Part shown: in pieces, positions 45,006-53,488 of the stretch | How the letters are laid out: every line of letters begins with the position of its first letter | Position numbering within the stretch: the first letter of the stretch is position 1 | Origin: Rhizobiales bacterium Y(2018) | Lineage (GTDB): Bacteria > Pseudomonadota > Alphaproteobacteria > Rhizobiales > Aestuariivirgaceae | Length of the DNA stretch: 64,000 nucleotides | NCBI GenBank assembly: GCA_005502925.1 | Contig: SCPD01000001.1 | Location: forward strand, 372,001 to 436,000 | Direction of reading: 5' to 3' | Translations under genes and position numbers: made by a program | Notes under the pieces: model-generated | What the model saw: only the letters and a program-made list of their open reading frames with translations | What the model was told of the DNA's origin: nothing | Databases searched by the model: none

Positions 45006-45554
45006 ATGTCTCGCATCATCCTTCTCAATGGCGTCGGCAGCGCCGGCAAGAGCTCGATCGCCCGCGCCCTCCAGGACATCACCGTCCAGCCCTTCCTGCA
45101 TGTTACGATGGACAGTTTCCTCGACATGCTGCCCGCCACCTATTGGGGGCATCCGGACGGTTTCATTTTCGAGACCACTCTCGAGGACGACGCACCCGTG
45201 GTTGCCATCAGGACCGGGGCTTTCGGAATGCAGCTGATGCGCGGCATGCGGCGCGCCATGGCCGGGCTGGCGGCGGAAGGCAACAATCTGATCATCGACG
45301 ATGTCATGCTTGGGTCCGACGCCGAGGATTACAGAACTCAATTTGTCGGCCATGAGATATCCTTCGTCGGGGTCATGGCCCCGCTGAGCATTATCGAGCA
45401 ACGCGAGCGCGACCGCAAAGACCGGATGATCGGGCTTGCTCGTTGGCAATTCACCCGCGTCCATCAAGGTGTCGACTACGATCTCACCATCGATTCGAGC
45501 GTTGCAACGCCCGCGCAATGCGCCGCCAAGATCAAGGAAACATTCGGTTTGTAA
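45006..45554 (+). CDS. CPT-like P-loop kinase (chloramphenicol phosphotransferase family)
   Basis: The 182-aa P-loop protein has Walker A GVGSAGKSS (about 9-17), then HVTMDSFLDMLP and a Walker B-like NLIIDDVM, plus RERDRKDR in a lid-like helix. This is the layout of chloramphenicol 3-O-phosphotransferase and related small-molecule kinases. Whether it confers resistance is not known; most chromosomal members are uncharacterised. It follows the M24 terminator and precedes the serine hydrolase by 23 bases. Confidence 0.8.
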   Translation: MSRIILLNGVGSAGKSSIARALQDITVQPFLHVTMDSFLDMLPATYWGHPDGFIFETTLEDDAPVVAIRTGAFGMQLMRGMRRAMAGLAAEGNNLIIDDVMLGSDAEDYRTQFVGHEISFVGVMAPLSIIEQRERDRKDRMIGLARWQFTRVHQGVDYDLTIDSSVATPAQCAAKIKETFGL

Positions 45555-45577
45555 CCCGACCATACAAATCCGCCACA

Positions 45578-46738
45578 ATGTCGGACGAGAGATTCCCCAC
45601 CTTTCGAGATACGACGTTGCGCTCACCATTCTTCCGTTGGCTCCTGCTACCGCTTCTGGCTCTGGTCATTCTAACGACCGGCGCCTTCCTCTATGCGCCT
45701 TACCTGCCGACGCTTCTCGCCGAGGGGTTCCCCAGGCCCGAATGGCCGGCGCGCGGGACCTTTGCGGAAGTGCCAGGTATCGCCGGAGCCGACGATCTGG
45801 GCGAGCCGGAACAGACGACGCTCAGCCCCGCCCTCGCCAAGCTCCTCGCCGACAGCGGCGGCAAGGCCCTTCTCGTCTATCAGGGCGGCAAGCTGAAGAT
45901 CGAATACTACGCGCCGGGCTTTTCGCGCGACACGCGGTTCAACTCCTATTCGCTGGTGAAGAGCCTGGTCGGCGTGCTGACCTTGAGTGCCGTCGCCCGC
46001 GGCGAGCTGCCGGCGCTCGACACGCCGGCGCCGAAACTTGGCCTCGCCCCGCGCGAGCTTCTCGACATGAAAAGTGGCATCGTCTTCGAGACCGATGAAA
46101 TGAAGCACGCTTCCGGCCAGCCGGAGAAGGACCTGGAGGCGACGATCTCCAATCCCTTCGGTCCCATGGCCAGGCTGCATGTGAGCGGCCTCAAGGACTT
46201 CGAGCCGGCGCTCCATATCGATCCCACGAAACGCGGTCTGTTCAGCTACCAGAACGTGAATACAGCGCTGCTGGGCGCACTCCTCGGCGCTGCCGATCAG
46301 CGGCTGTCACGCGAGATCTGGCAACCGGCCGGCGCCCAGGGCGCCCAGTGGCGACGCTACGGCCCCGAACTCGATATCTCAGCCTATTGTTGCCTATACG
46401 CCAGAGCGCGCGACTGGGTGCACGCCACCCGCTACATCATGAACAACGGCACGCCGGGCCAGCCCCTGCTGAAGGCCGAGCTCCATCAGGCTTTTCTGGG
46501 CCGGGACCTCACCGATGATCAGGTGCGCCAGGGCCTTTACCGGCTCCATGCCTGGCACAATATCCTCGACCGGCCAGGCGAGGCGCTTCAGGGCCAATTC
46601 ACCTTTTTCATGGGCAATGGCGGCCAGGCCGTCTATCTGATGCCGGAAAAGGATCTGATCGTCGTGCGCTTCGGCGCCGAGCCGCAATTGCTCCATTCGA
46701 CGCTTTATGAAGCGTGGAAGCAGATCGGCGGCCGTTGA
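45578..46738 (+). CDS. Membrane-anchored serine hydrolase (class C beta-lactamase fold)
   Basis: The 386-aa protein has an N-terminal membrane anchor or signal (about 18-38, FRWLLLPLLALVILTTGAFLY) and a penicillin-binding-protein-like domain. The SxxK nucleophile box is SLVK in NSYSLVKSLVGVL, and FMGNGGQAVYLMPEKDLIVV resembles the C-terminal strand with the KTG-like position. Such periplasmic serine hydrolases may be esterases, amidases or peptidases. The start was set at ATG 45578; earlier in-frame codons overlap the kinase gene. The enzyme's substrate is unknown. Confidence 0.82.
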   Translation: MSDERFPTFRDTTLRSPFFRWLLLPLLALVILTTGAFLYAPYLPTLLAEGFPRPEWPARGTFAEVPGIAGADDLGEPEQTTLSPALAKLLADSGGKALLVYQGGKLKIEYYAPGFSRDTRFNSYSLVKSLVGVLTLSAVARGELPALDTPAPKLGLAPRELLDMKSGIVFETDEMKHASGQPEKDLEATISNPFGPMARLHVSGLKDFEPALHIDPTKRGLFSYQNVNTALLGALLGAADQRLSREIWQPAGAQGAQWRRYGPELDISAYCCLYARARDWVHATRYIMNNGTPGQPLLKAELHQAFLGRDLTDDQVRQGLYRLHAWHNILDRPGEALQGQFTFFMGNGGQAVYLMPEKDLIVVRFGAEPQLLHSTLYEAWKQIGGR

Positions 46739-46747
46739 TCCGCCCGC

Positions 46748-46981
46748 CTATTTGCGCAGCTCCCGCTCGACCGACCGGGCGAAAATGAAGGCGGCGACGC
46801 CGAGACCGCCCACAATAGCGAGAAAAGTGTAATCCTGACGCGTGCCGCCGACGGCGGCGGCGGCGAACCATTTCTGCCAGACCACGAGGGCGAAGATGGC
46901 GGCGAGGGCCAGCGTGGAGAACCGCGCCCCCCAGAGCATGGCGACCAGGACGAACCTGCCCAGTGGCGACATATCACTCAT
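46748..46981 (-). CDS. Small two-helix membrane protein
   Basis: This 77-aa protein has two predicted membrane segments (LVAMLWGARFSTLALAAIFALVVW and FLAIVGGLGVAAFIFA) and a charged end RSVERELRK. The ATG at 46981 follows GAAGGG. It is convergent with the serine hydrolase (10-base gap) and divergent from metC (66 bases). I recognise no named family. A much longer open frame reading through to 48244 on this strand is antisense to metC and not used. Confidence 0.6.
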   Translation of the reverse strand: MSDMSPLGRFVLVAMLWGARFSTLALAAIFALVVWQKWFAAAAVGGTRQDYTFLAIVGGLGVAAFIFARSVERELRK

Positions 46982-47047
46982 GACTTTTCCCTTCGCGGCC
47001 TGCCGTGCTAACCGGAAGGTTCTACCCCCTTCCACATGAATTGAGCC

Positions 47048-48223
47048 ATGGCGAAATCCAAGACCGACCTCAAGAGCCTCAAACCGGCGACCCGCCTCGT
47101 TTCCACCGCGCGCGACTATTCCGAACATGGCATCGTCTCGCCGGCCGTCTATCACGCCTCGACCATACTCTATCCGACCTATCAGGCGCTGAAGGAACAG
47201 AAGCAGACCTATCAATATGGCCGGCGCGGCACGCCAACCTCGCGCTCGGTCGAAACCGCTATCGCGACGCTCGAGAATGGCTTCGCCAGCAAAGTCACGC
47301 CTTCCGGCCTTTCCGCCATCACCACCACGCTGCTGTCCTTTCTCAAGCCGGGCGATCATGTCCTCATCCCCGACAGCATCTATGCGCCGGGACGCGCTTT
47401 CTGCGACAAGTTGCTGAAGAACTGGGGCGTCGCCGTCGAATACTACGATCCGCTGCTGGGTGGCGCAGTCTCGGCCTTCATGCGGGCGACGACACGCATC
47501 GTCTATTGTGAAAGCCCCGGATCGCAAACGATGGAAGTGCAGGACATTCCGGCGATCGCCGAAGTGGCGCACAAAGCCGGCGCCCTCGTCGTCGTCGACA
47601 ACACCTGGTCGGGCGGCCACTACTTCAATGTCTTCGCCCACGGCGGCGACATCTCGATCCACGCGGCGACGAAATATATCGTCGGCCATTCCGACGTCAT
47701 GATGGGCGCCGTCACCTGCAACGAGGAAACCTGGCCGCGCTTCAAGGAAGGTTATGAGACGCTGGGCCAGTTCGCCGGTCCCGACGACATGTATCTGACG
47801 CTCCGGGGCCTGCGCACCATCGATATCCGTCTCGAGCGCCATATGAAAAGCGCCCTCAACATCGCCGACTGGCTCAAGGGCCGTCCCGAGGTGGATGAAG
47901 TGCTCTATCCGGCGCTGCCCGGGGCGCCCGGCCATGAAATCTGGAAGCGCGACTTCACCGGCGCCAGCGGCCTGTTCTCGGTGGTGCTCAAGCCGCAGAG
48001 CGACGCGGCGCTCGCTGCCTTTCTCGACGGCCTCGAGCTGTTCGGCATGGGCTATTCCTGGGGCGGGTTCGAAAGCCTGTGCGTGCCGTTCAAGCCCAAT
48101 CGCACGGCGCGGCCGTGGACGCGCCAGGGTACCTGTCTGCGCTTCCATATCGGGCTCGAGGATCCGGACGACCTCAAGGCCGATCTCACGGCTGGTTTCG
48201 AGCGCCTCAAGGCGGCGTCTTGA
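47048..48223 (+). CDS. metC: Cystathionine beta-lyase
   Basis: The 391-aa PLP enzyme of the Cys/Met-metabolism family cleaves cystathionine to homocysteine, pyruvate and ammonia. The PLP lysine lies in HAATKYIVGHSDVMMGA, the cofactor phosphate-binding part in TPSGLSAITTTLL, and the TRSVET-type dimer motif in RRGTPTSRSVETAI. The C-terminus SLCVPFKPNRTARPW and LRFHIGLEDPDDLKADL is typical of the bacterial lyase. ATG 47048 is 66 bases from the divergent small membrane gene. The role is methionine biosynthesis or cysteine breakdown. Confidence 0.92.
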   Translation: MAKSKTDLKSLKPATRLVSTARDYSEHGIVSPAVYHASTILYPTYQALKEQKQTYQYGRRGTPTSRSVETAIATLENGFASKVTPSGLSAITTTLLSFLKPGDHVLIPDSIYAPGRAFCDKLLKNWGVAVEYYDPLLGGAVSAFMRATTRIVYCESPGSQTMEVQDIPAIAEVAHKAGALVVVDNTWSGGHYFNVFAHGGDISIHAATKYIVGHSDVMMGAVTCNEETWPRFKEGYETLGQFAGPDDMYLTLRGLRTIDIRLERHMKSALNIADWLKGRPEVDEVLYPALPGAPGHEIWKRDFTGASGLFSVVLKPQSDAALAAFLDGLELFGMGYSWGGFESLCVPFKPNRTARPWTRQGTCLRFHIGLEDPDDLKADLTAGFERLKAAS

Positions 48224-48273
48224 ATTCGGGCCCGGCGGGGCCATTTCTCCGGAAGCCGAAAGGAAGTTCGCCC

Positions 48274-48792
48274 ATGCGCCTCTATGCCAAGCTTGTCGCC
48301 CTTGCCGTTGCGGGATGTGCCGTCATCGCCCCGCTCGCCGCGCAGGAAGCGGACGATCCCGAGCTCATCTTCAAGAAGACGACGGTGTGGCGCATGCTGT
48401 CGCCCGACGCCAAGCTCGCGACCTACGCGCTTGACGACCCGCTGGTCGAGGGTATCGCCTGCCATTTCACAGTGCCGGAGATCGGCGGCTGGACCGGTTG
48501 GGCCGGCTTCGCCGAGGAACGCTCGGAAGCTTCGCTTTCCTGCAAGCAGATCGGTCCCATCACCTTCAAGGGCAAATTCGCCCAAGGCGATGACGTCTAC
48601 CGGATGCGCCGCTCGATGTTCTTCAAGAAATTCCACATCTCGCGCGGCTGCGACGCCAAGCGCAATGTGCTCGTCTATCTGAGCTACACCGACAAGCTCA
48701 TCGAAGGCAGCCCGCAGAACTCGACCACCACCGTGGCGGTCATGCCCTGGGGCTCGCTGCCGGCGCCCAAATGCGGAGACTTCCTGGAGTGA
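48274..48792 (+). CDS. creA: CreA-family exported protein
   Basis: This 172-aa periplasmic protein has a signal peptide (MRLYAKLVALAVAGCAVIAPLAAQ) followed by the CreA domain: KKTTVWRMLSPDA, DPLVEGIACHFT, and RMRRSMFFKKFHISRGCDAKRNVLVYLSYTDKLIEGSPQNS. Function is unknown in the family. The ATG at 48274 follows GGAAG, and an extension to 48079 overlaps metC and is rejected. It lies 50 bases after metC in the same direction. Confidence 0.88.
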   Translation: MRLYAKLVALAVAGCAVIAPLAAQEADDPELIFKKTTVWRMLSPDAKLATYALDDPLVEGIACHFTVPEIGGWTGWAGFAEERSEASLSCKQIGPITFKGKFAQGDDVYRMRRSMFFKKFHISRGCDAKRNVLVYLSYTDKLIEGSPQNSTTTVAVMPWGSLPAPKCGDFLE

Positions 48793-48820
48793 GCGAGGCG
48801 GATATCGCTCATTCCCTTTT
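48790..48820 (+). terminator. Hairpin terminator after creA
   Basis: TGAGCGA (48790-48796) pairs with TCGCTCA (48805-48811) around an eight-base loop and is followed by TTCCCTTTT. The left arm includes the creA stop codon. It lies between convergent creA and the DUF992 gene. Confidence 0.6.
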
Positions 48821-48823
48821 GTG

Positions 48824-49300
48824 TCAGTGAGCCTTCAGCTCGATCGCACCGATACCAATGGCGACATTGAGCCCCTCCTCGCCCGAGACGCTCAAGGGCT
48901 GAAGGGCGACGGACTTCTCGAAGCCGCCCACCAGCACATTGGCGCCTAGGCCGACGCCGATCGCCGCATCGGCGGTGGCGCCCACATAGGTGCCGGCCAG
49001 CGCATTCGGCTTGAGCTTGCCCGGCGCGAACACCACCCAGGTGATATAGCTCTTCTCGGTTACCCCGATATCGATACCGACCTTGGTGACGGTCCCATGA
49101 TAGGCCGATTCAGGCCCGCCCTCGGCCGGCGCGAAATTGCATTTCATGTCCTTGGACGATCCGAAGATCAGACCGACACCGCCATCGACCGTGCATTTGA
49201 GCACGCCGACATTCACGCCGCTCTTGGCGAGCGCCGGGCCCGTCGCCGCGTGGATGAAACCGGCCGCAAGCGCGATGGCTAGAATTCCTTTGACCTTCAT
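48824..49300 (-). CDS. DUF992-family exported protein
   Basis: The 158-aa exported protein has a signal peptide (MKVKGILAIALAAGFIHAATGPALA) and a beta-rich body with GVLKCTVDGGVGLIFGSSK, MKCNF and LAGTYVGATADAAIGVGLGANVLVGG, which fits the alphaproteobacterial DUF992 family. Members are small envelope proteins of unknown function. ATG 49300 is used; upstream codons to 49495 lie in the promoter region shared with the divergent lipase gene. Confidence 0.85.
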   Translation of the reverse strand: MKVKGILAIALAAGFIHAATGPALAKSGVNVGVLKCTVDGGVGLIFGSSKDMKCNFAPAEGGPESAYHGTVTKVGIDIGVTEKSYITWVVFAPGKLKPNALAGTYVGATADAAIGVGLGANVLVGGFEKSVALQPLSVSGEEGLNVAIGIGAIELKAH

Positions 49301-49495
49301 CGATTGGACCCCTGATTGAGTTAACGCTGAGCTCCCGTATCTCTTAGCATCCAAAGCAAGAGTGTTGGAAGTACGAACCGGGTCAGCATCATGCTCCGAA
49401 AGTTTAATCAATTTTGCGAGTGTCATGTCGAACTTGCATCCTGCCCGAATTTCAGCCCTCATAGCTAACGTCCTGCAGCACGCTCGGTAGTTCAC

Positions 49496-50674
49496 ATGAT
49501 CAATCTATGTCGTATCGCATTTGTCGCCCTTATGATGATTGCGGGCATGGAGCCTGTAGCGGCGAAGCCGGTATCGCCGCTCGACGTCTTCTATACGGTG
49601 CGCGCCGAAGATCTCGCCGGCGCGCCGGGCACGCTCATCCGCCTGGCGCCGATCGACATTCTATCGGTCTATCGCGCCAAGGCCTATCGCATCCTTTATG
49701 TCTCGCGCAATCTCAAGGGCGAGAAGATCGGCGTCTCCGGCATGATGGTGGTGTCGACCCTGCCGAGCCGCGGCGCGACACGGCCCGTCGTGGCCTGGGC
49801 GCATGCGACGACCGGCATCGCCCATAAATGCGCGCCGTCGCGGCGCTCCGATCCGCTTGCCATTCCCGGCATCAAGGACATGATCGCCGGAGGTTATACG
49901 GTGGTCGCCACCGATTATCCTGGTCTCGGAACGCCGGGGCCGGTGCCCTATCTGATCGGGCTCGGCGAGGCGCAATCGGTCCTCGATTCGGTCAAGGCGG
50001 TCCGTACCTTGCCCGAGGCGCAAGCGGGCGACGCATTCGTCCTCTGGGGACACTCGCAAGGCGGCCATGCCGTCCTCTTCGCGGCCAGCCTCGCCAAGAC
50101 CTATGCCGCGGAACTCAAGCTGCTCGGCGTCGCCGCGGCCGCGCCCGCGACCAATCTCGCCGCCCTGCTGCACGCCGATGTCAACACGATCCCGGGCCGC
50201 ATCCTGGCGGCAATGACGCTGTTGTCCTGGTCACGCAATTTCGGCTTCCCGCTCGACGGCCTTCTCACCCAAGACACGATCGAGGTGATGGAGCATATCG
50301 ACAAGTCCTGCCTCGACAGCCTGTCTGGAAAACTCGATGCGCTGTCGGCGGAACAGGATCTCGGCGCCAAATACCTGAACTATGATCCAGGCTCGCGTCA
50401 GCCCTGGCGCGGCCTCCTCGCCGACAACAATCCGTTTTATGGGCTGATCACCGTTCCAACCTTCATCGCGCAAGGCGCGGACGATACGCTGGTGCGGCCG
50501 GAGATCACGACGGGTTTCGTCGACGCCTTGTGCCGAAGCGATAAATCCGTGCGTTATGTGACGATGCCCAGGGTCGATCACGGCGCCATCGCCGGCAAAA
50601 GCGCGGCGCAAGCGGTAGCCTGGATGGAGGAGCGGTTCAGAGGCGTTCGCGCCGTCAACGGCTGCCCGAGATAA
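49496..50674 (+). CDS. Secreted alpha/beta-hydrolase, lipase-like
   Basis: The 392-aa protein has a signal peptide (MINLCRIAFVALMMIAGMEPVAA) and a secretory-lipase alpha/beta-hydrolase domain. Landmarks are WAHATTGIAHKCAPSR, WGHSQGGHA (nucleophile Ser in GHSQG, about 183), FIAQGADDTLVRPE (catalytic Asp) and PRVDHGAI (catalytic His). Likely substrates are lipids or esters. It is divergent from the DUF992 gene with 195 bases between, and ends 46 bases before the tRNA-Arg gene on the other strand. Confidence 0.85.
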   Translation: MINLCRIAFVALMMIAGMEPVAAKPVSPLDVFYTVRAEDLAGAPGTLIRLAPIDILSVYRAKAYRILYVSRNLKGEKIGVSGMMVVSTLPSRGATRPVVAWAHATTGIAHKCAPSRRSDPLAIPGIKDMIAGGYTVVATDYPGLGTPGPVPYLIGLGEAQSVLDSVKAVRTLPEAQAGDAFVLWGHSQGGHAVLFAASLAKTYAAELKLLGVAAAAPATNLAALLHADVNTIPGRILAAMTLLSWSRNFGFPLDGLLTQDTIEVMEHIDKSCLDSLSGKLDALSAEQDLGAKYLNYDPGSRQPWRGLLADNNPFYGLITVPTFIAQGADDTLVRPEITTGFVDALCRSDKSVRYVTMPRVDHGAIAGKSAAQAVAWMEERFRGVRAVNGCPR

Positions 50675-50720
50675 GGCCTCGCCGCGGCGCTGATTAACCA
50701 GCTAAACCATTGAAAAGATT

Positions 50721-50797
50721 TGGCGACCCCGGAGGGATTCGAACCCCCGACCCACAGCTTAGAAGGCTGTTGCTCTATCCAACTGAGCTACGGGGTC
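50721..50797 (-). tRNA. tRNA-Arg(UCU)
   Basis: On the minus strand: acceptor GACCCCG/CGGGGTC, D-arm AGCTCAGTTGGATAGAGCA, anticodon loop CTTCTAA (anticodon TCT), T loop GGTTCGAATCC and an encoded CCA at 50721-50723. The cloverleaf is intact. Confidence 0.95.
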
Positions 50798-50927
50798 ATG
50801 CCGCGAAAGGCTTTTCTGAAGCTACGAGCCTTATCGGCTCTATAATGGACGCCTTGCCTTCCGGCAACGGCCCGCGTGGCGGAACTTTGCCGAGATGCAG
50901 TTCGTTTGCGTGCCGGGGGAGGAGGAC

Positions 50928-51236
50928 ATGGTGTATCGGCTGATCCTTGCCTCAATCATGGTGCTTGGCTTCTCGCTGCCGACGGGAGCGGATGTGTCCG
51001 AGAACGAATGCGCGCGGCGGTTCAACGCATGCGCCAATGCCTGCGCCGCCCTCGAAAGCGACGCCAATGACGGCTGCCTGGGCCGTTGCCTGGTGGATAA
51101 TGGCTGCGAGATCGATGACGATAAATCGGCCGGGAACGGAACTCCCCGAGGCACGCTTCCGGGTGATACCTTGCCGCGGAGCTCTCTGCCGGGTGATCGC
51201 CTGCCTACGAGCCAGCTGCCCGACAGCAGGATGTGA
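50928..51236 (+). CDS. Small exported Cys-rich protein with pentad repeats
   Basis: This 102-aa protein has a signal peptide (MVYRLILASIMVLGFSLPTGA), a Cys-rich middle with six Cys (NECARRFNACANACAAL, DGCLGRCLVDNGCE), and a C-terminus of five-residue repeats around Leu-Pro: TLPGD, TLPRS, SLPGD, RLPTS, QLPDS. The ATG at 50928 was chosen because GGAGGAGG lies five bases before it. The Cys pattern suggests three disulfides in the periplasm. I do not know a family with this combination. Confidence 0.7.
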   Translation: MVYRLILASIMVLGFSLPTGADVSENECARRFNACANACAALESDANDGCLGRCLVDNGCEIDDDKSAGNGTPRGTLPGDTLPRSSLPGDRLPTSQLPDSRM

Positions 51237-51322
51237 GGCGTAAAAGTCATTAACTGTCCGCGACTTAACGTTAATGCGAGTGGCCTCGGCCTTGCTTCGC
51301 TGAACCTGCGGAGCATTGCATC

Positions 51323-52411
51323 ATGTTTCATAACAAGACACTTGCCGACAGCCTCAGCGAGAAGCGGAACTCGTTCAACCTGATCCGCCTCGCCGCGGCG
51401 CTGAGCGTCCTCATTTCGCACGCCTATATCCTCGTGGGGCAAAGCGAGATGCAGCCGCTGCGCGACTGGACCTCCTATACGATCGGCCAGCATGCCGTGA
51501 ATATCTTCTTCGTCCTGTCGGGCCTGATGCTGACCCAGAGCCTCATCCGCGATCCCAATCTCTGGAACTTCGTAACAGCCCGCATCCTGCGCATCTTCCC
51601 GGCTCTCTTCGGCTTCGGCCTGTTCTTCTCGTTCCTGCTTGGCCCGCTGCTCACCACCGCCGATCTCGGCGAGTATTTCGCTGATGCCCACACCTATTCC
51701 TACCCGATCGACCTGCTCTTCCGCTTCCATGAAGCCCAGCCGCCGCACGGAATGTTTACCGACCTCCCGGTGCCAGGGGTCGTCAACGACTCGCTCTGGA
51801 CCATCCGCTATGAGCTGCTGGCCTATGCCGCGCTCGTCGTCATGTTCGTTCTGGGGGTCGCCAAGACGAGGCTCGGCTCATGGCTCTGCTTGGCCGGCAT
51901 GATGGCCGCCCTCGCGGCGATCAATGCCGGCTGGATCGGGGGACTCGATACGCCCCTGGAGCAGCTCTGCCGCTATGCGGTCTGCTTCCTCATCGGCGTC
52001 AATCTGTTCCACTGGAAGGATCGCATCACCACCCAATGGTGGCCGCTGCTGGCGACATTCGCCCTCGCCTATCTCGTCTCCGGCACGCCGCTGGCGCCCC
52101 TGGGCGCGATCCTGTTCGCCGCGCATCTGACGATCTCTATCGGCACTCGCAGCTTCGGCATGCTCACCCGCTGGACAAGCAAGAACGATATTTCCTACGG
52201 CACCTACATCTATGGCTGGCCGACCCAGCAGGTGCTCCTCACCTTCTTCCCCACTTTGACTCCAATCATCTTCGCCATAGCCTCAATGGCGATCACGCCG
52301 ATCTTCGGCGCCTTGTCCTGGATCCTGGTGGAGAAGCCCGCGCTGGGGCTCAAAAAGAGACTGCGCCGGCCGATATCCGCGGCCGGTATCGGCGCCGAGG
52401 CCTATCGCTGA
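51323..52411 (+). CDS. Acyltransferase 3-family membrane protein
   Basis: The 362-aa polytopic protein of the acyltransferase 3 family has about ten membrane helices. The N-terminal active-site region is NSFNLIRLAAALSVLISHAYI (conserved R and H), followed by FFVLSGLMLTQSL and an R-rich RILRIFPALFGFG. Members acylate exopolysaccharides, lipopolysaccharide or peptidoglycan sugars. The C-terminal GAKKE-like end is LVEKPALGLKKRL. It ends just before the RIME-like palindrome, convergent with the complex I gene. Confidence 0.88.
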   Translation: MFHNKTLADSLSEKRNSFNLIRLAAALSVLISHAYILVGQSEMQPLRDWTSYTIGQHAVNIFFVLSGLMLTQSLIRDPNLWNFVTARILRIFPALFGFGLFFSFLLGPLLTTADLGEYFADAHTYSYPIDLLFRFHEAQPPHGMFTDLPVPGVVNDSLWTIRYELLAYAALVVMFVLGVAKTRLGSWLCLAGMMAALAAINAGWIGGLDTPLEQLCRYAVCFLIGVNLFHWKDRITTQWWPLLATFALAYLVSGTPLAPLGAILFAAHLTISIGTRSFGMLTRWTSKNDISYGTYIYGWPTQQVLLTFFPTLTPIIFAIASMAITPIFGALSWILVEKPALGLKKRLRRPISAAGIGAEAYR

Positions 52412-52419
52412 GCCTGATC

Positions 52420-52535
52420 AGCGCGGGATGCGAAAAAGTGGATGCCGGTTTTTCGCTAGAATCCCGCGCTAATTCACAAACATCGATCACGTTTATGAGT
52501 TTGGATTGATTCAATCCAAACTCATAAACGTGATC
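52420..52535. repeat. RIME-like two-palindrome intergenic element
   Basis: Two large palindromes are adjacent. The first has AGCGCGGGAT (52420-52429) with ATCCCGCGCT (52461-52470) and inner GCGAAAAA (52430-52437) with TTTTTCGC (52449-52456). The second is a perfect 25-bp inverted repeat, 52485-52509 against 52511-52535, with one base between the arms. The total of 116 bases and the two-hairpin build fit the rhizobial intergenic mosaic element RIME. It lies between convergent genes, where it could also end transcription on both strands. Confidence 0.7.
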
Positions 52536-52840
52536 TAGTGGGTCCAGTTTTCGTTACGGCCCCATTTGAAGTTGTCGGCATAGGACTTACGGTGCGTCCG
52601 CGCCGGCGCTTCGGGCTCCAGCCAATAGGCGATGCCATTGCGCTCGGCATAAGCCACAGCCTGCTCCTTGCTCTCGAAAGTGAGGCGCAGCTGCTGCTTC
52701 ATGTCGCCGGACGAGGTCCAGCCCATCAACGGATCCGCCGTCAGGCGGGTCTCCGGCTCATATTCGAGCAGCCAGATGTCGGCCTTGCCTTTGCCGGACT
52801 GCATGGCGTTGCGGGCGGGCTTGTAGATTTTCGCGGTCAT
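52535..52840 (-). CDS. NADH-quinone oxidoreductase accessory subunit (NDUFS4-like)
   Basis: The 101-aa protein resembles the ETC complex I subunit of 18 kDa type: MTAKIYKPARNAMQSGKGKAD, WLLEYEPET, MGWTSSGDMKQQLRLTFESKEQAVAYAERNGI, and SYADNFKWGRNENWTH. Mitochondrial NDUFS4 stabilises the NADH-binding arm, and alphaproteobacteria carry this homologue. The ATG at 52840 is preferred to 52867. Its TAG stop shares one base with the palindromic element, so the repeat abuts the gene end. The tRNA-Pro gene lies upstream on the same strand. Confidence 0.92.
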   Translation of the reverse strand: MTAKIYKPARNAMQSGKGKADIWLLEYEPETRLTADPLMGWTSSGDMKQQLRLTFESKEQAVAYAERNGIAYWLEPEAPARTHRKSYADNFKWGRNENWTH

Positions 52841-52869
52841 GCCGTTACCTTCATCGCTTCGACGCATAG

Positions 52870-52946
52870 TGGTCGGGGTGGCCAGATTCGAACTGACGAC
52901 CCCCTGCGCCCAAGGCAGGTGCGCTACCAGACTGCGCTACACCCCG
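52870..52946 (-). tRNA. tRNA-Pro(UGG)
   Basis: On the minus strand: acceptor CGGGGTG/CACCCCG, anticodon arm CCTGC-CTTGGGC-GCAGG (anticodon TGG), T loop GTTCGAATC and an encoded CCA at 52870-52872. Only 29 bases separate it from the complex I gene, so the two may share a transcript. Confidence 0.95.
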
Positions 52947-53000
52947 ACATCGCCTATGCTCCGCAGGGGCTTAGCGAAATAGGCTCAAAGGGGCAAGTGA

Positions 53001-53468
53001 TCATCCACCGGCCCCAAAAACAGGGCTCACCAGCCGGTCGCCGGGCTCAAGCCCAAGCCGGCGGGCCGAGCCTGCCTTGACCTCGAGGACGGCGTAAACC
53101 GGCATTCCTGGGGTGATAATCTCCTCCGAATAGGGAACCGTATTGCGGGCGATATAGAGGACTGCCCCCTTGTCGTCGGTGAAGATCATATCGAGCGACA
53201 GCGGCGTGTTCTTCATCCACATCGAGACGCTGCGGGTCTCCTTGAAGTCGAACAGCATGCCGCGATTGTCGGCGAGCTCGGTGCGGAACATCAGCCCCTT
53301 GGCGCGGTGCTCGGGTGTCTCGGCGAGCTCAACTGTGAGATCGGCCTTGGTCGCCCCGTCTTTTCCCTGAATCGTCAAGGCGATCAGCGGCATGCCGGAC
53401 GGTGTCTGAGCAAAAGCGGCGCCCACCGCCGCAATCACGAAGAGGAAAGCGATAACGACGGGACGCAT
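53001..53468 (-). CDS. DUF192-family exported protein
   Basis: The 155-aa protein has a signal peptide (MRPVVIAFLFVIAAVGAAFA) and a DUF192 beta-barrel: TVELAETPEHRAKGLMFRTEL, GMLFDFKETRSVSMWMKNTPLSLDMIF, and AVLEVKAGSARRLGLEPGD. Function is unknown. It lies 20 bases after the double cold-shock-domain gene in the same direction, an arrangement common in Hyphomicrobiales, so the pair is likely cotranscribed. Confidence 0.9.
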   Translation of the reverse strand: MRPVVIAFLFVIAAVGAAFAQTPSGMPLIALTIQGKDGATKADLTVELAETPEHRAKGLMFRTELADNRGMLFDFKETRSVSMWMKNTPLSLDMIFTDDKGAVLYIARNTVPYSEEIITPGMPVYAVLEVKAGSARRLGLEPGDRLVSPVFGAGG

Positions 53469-53488
53469 GGGACCTATCCGCGCTGAAG

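Noticed and set aside
46748-48244. A long minus-strand frame of 498 codons
   Set aside because: It lies antisense to metC for most of its length. Only its last 77 codons, with their own ATG and ribosome-binding site, read like a membrane protein.
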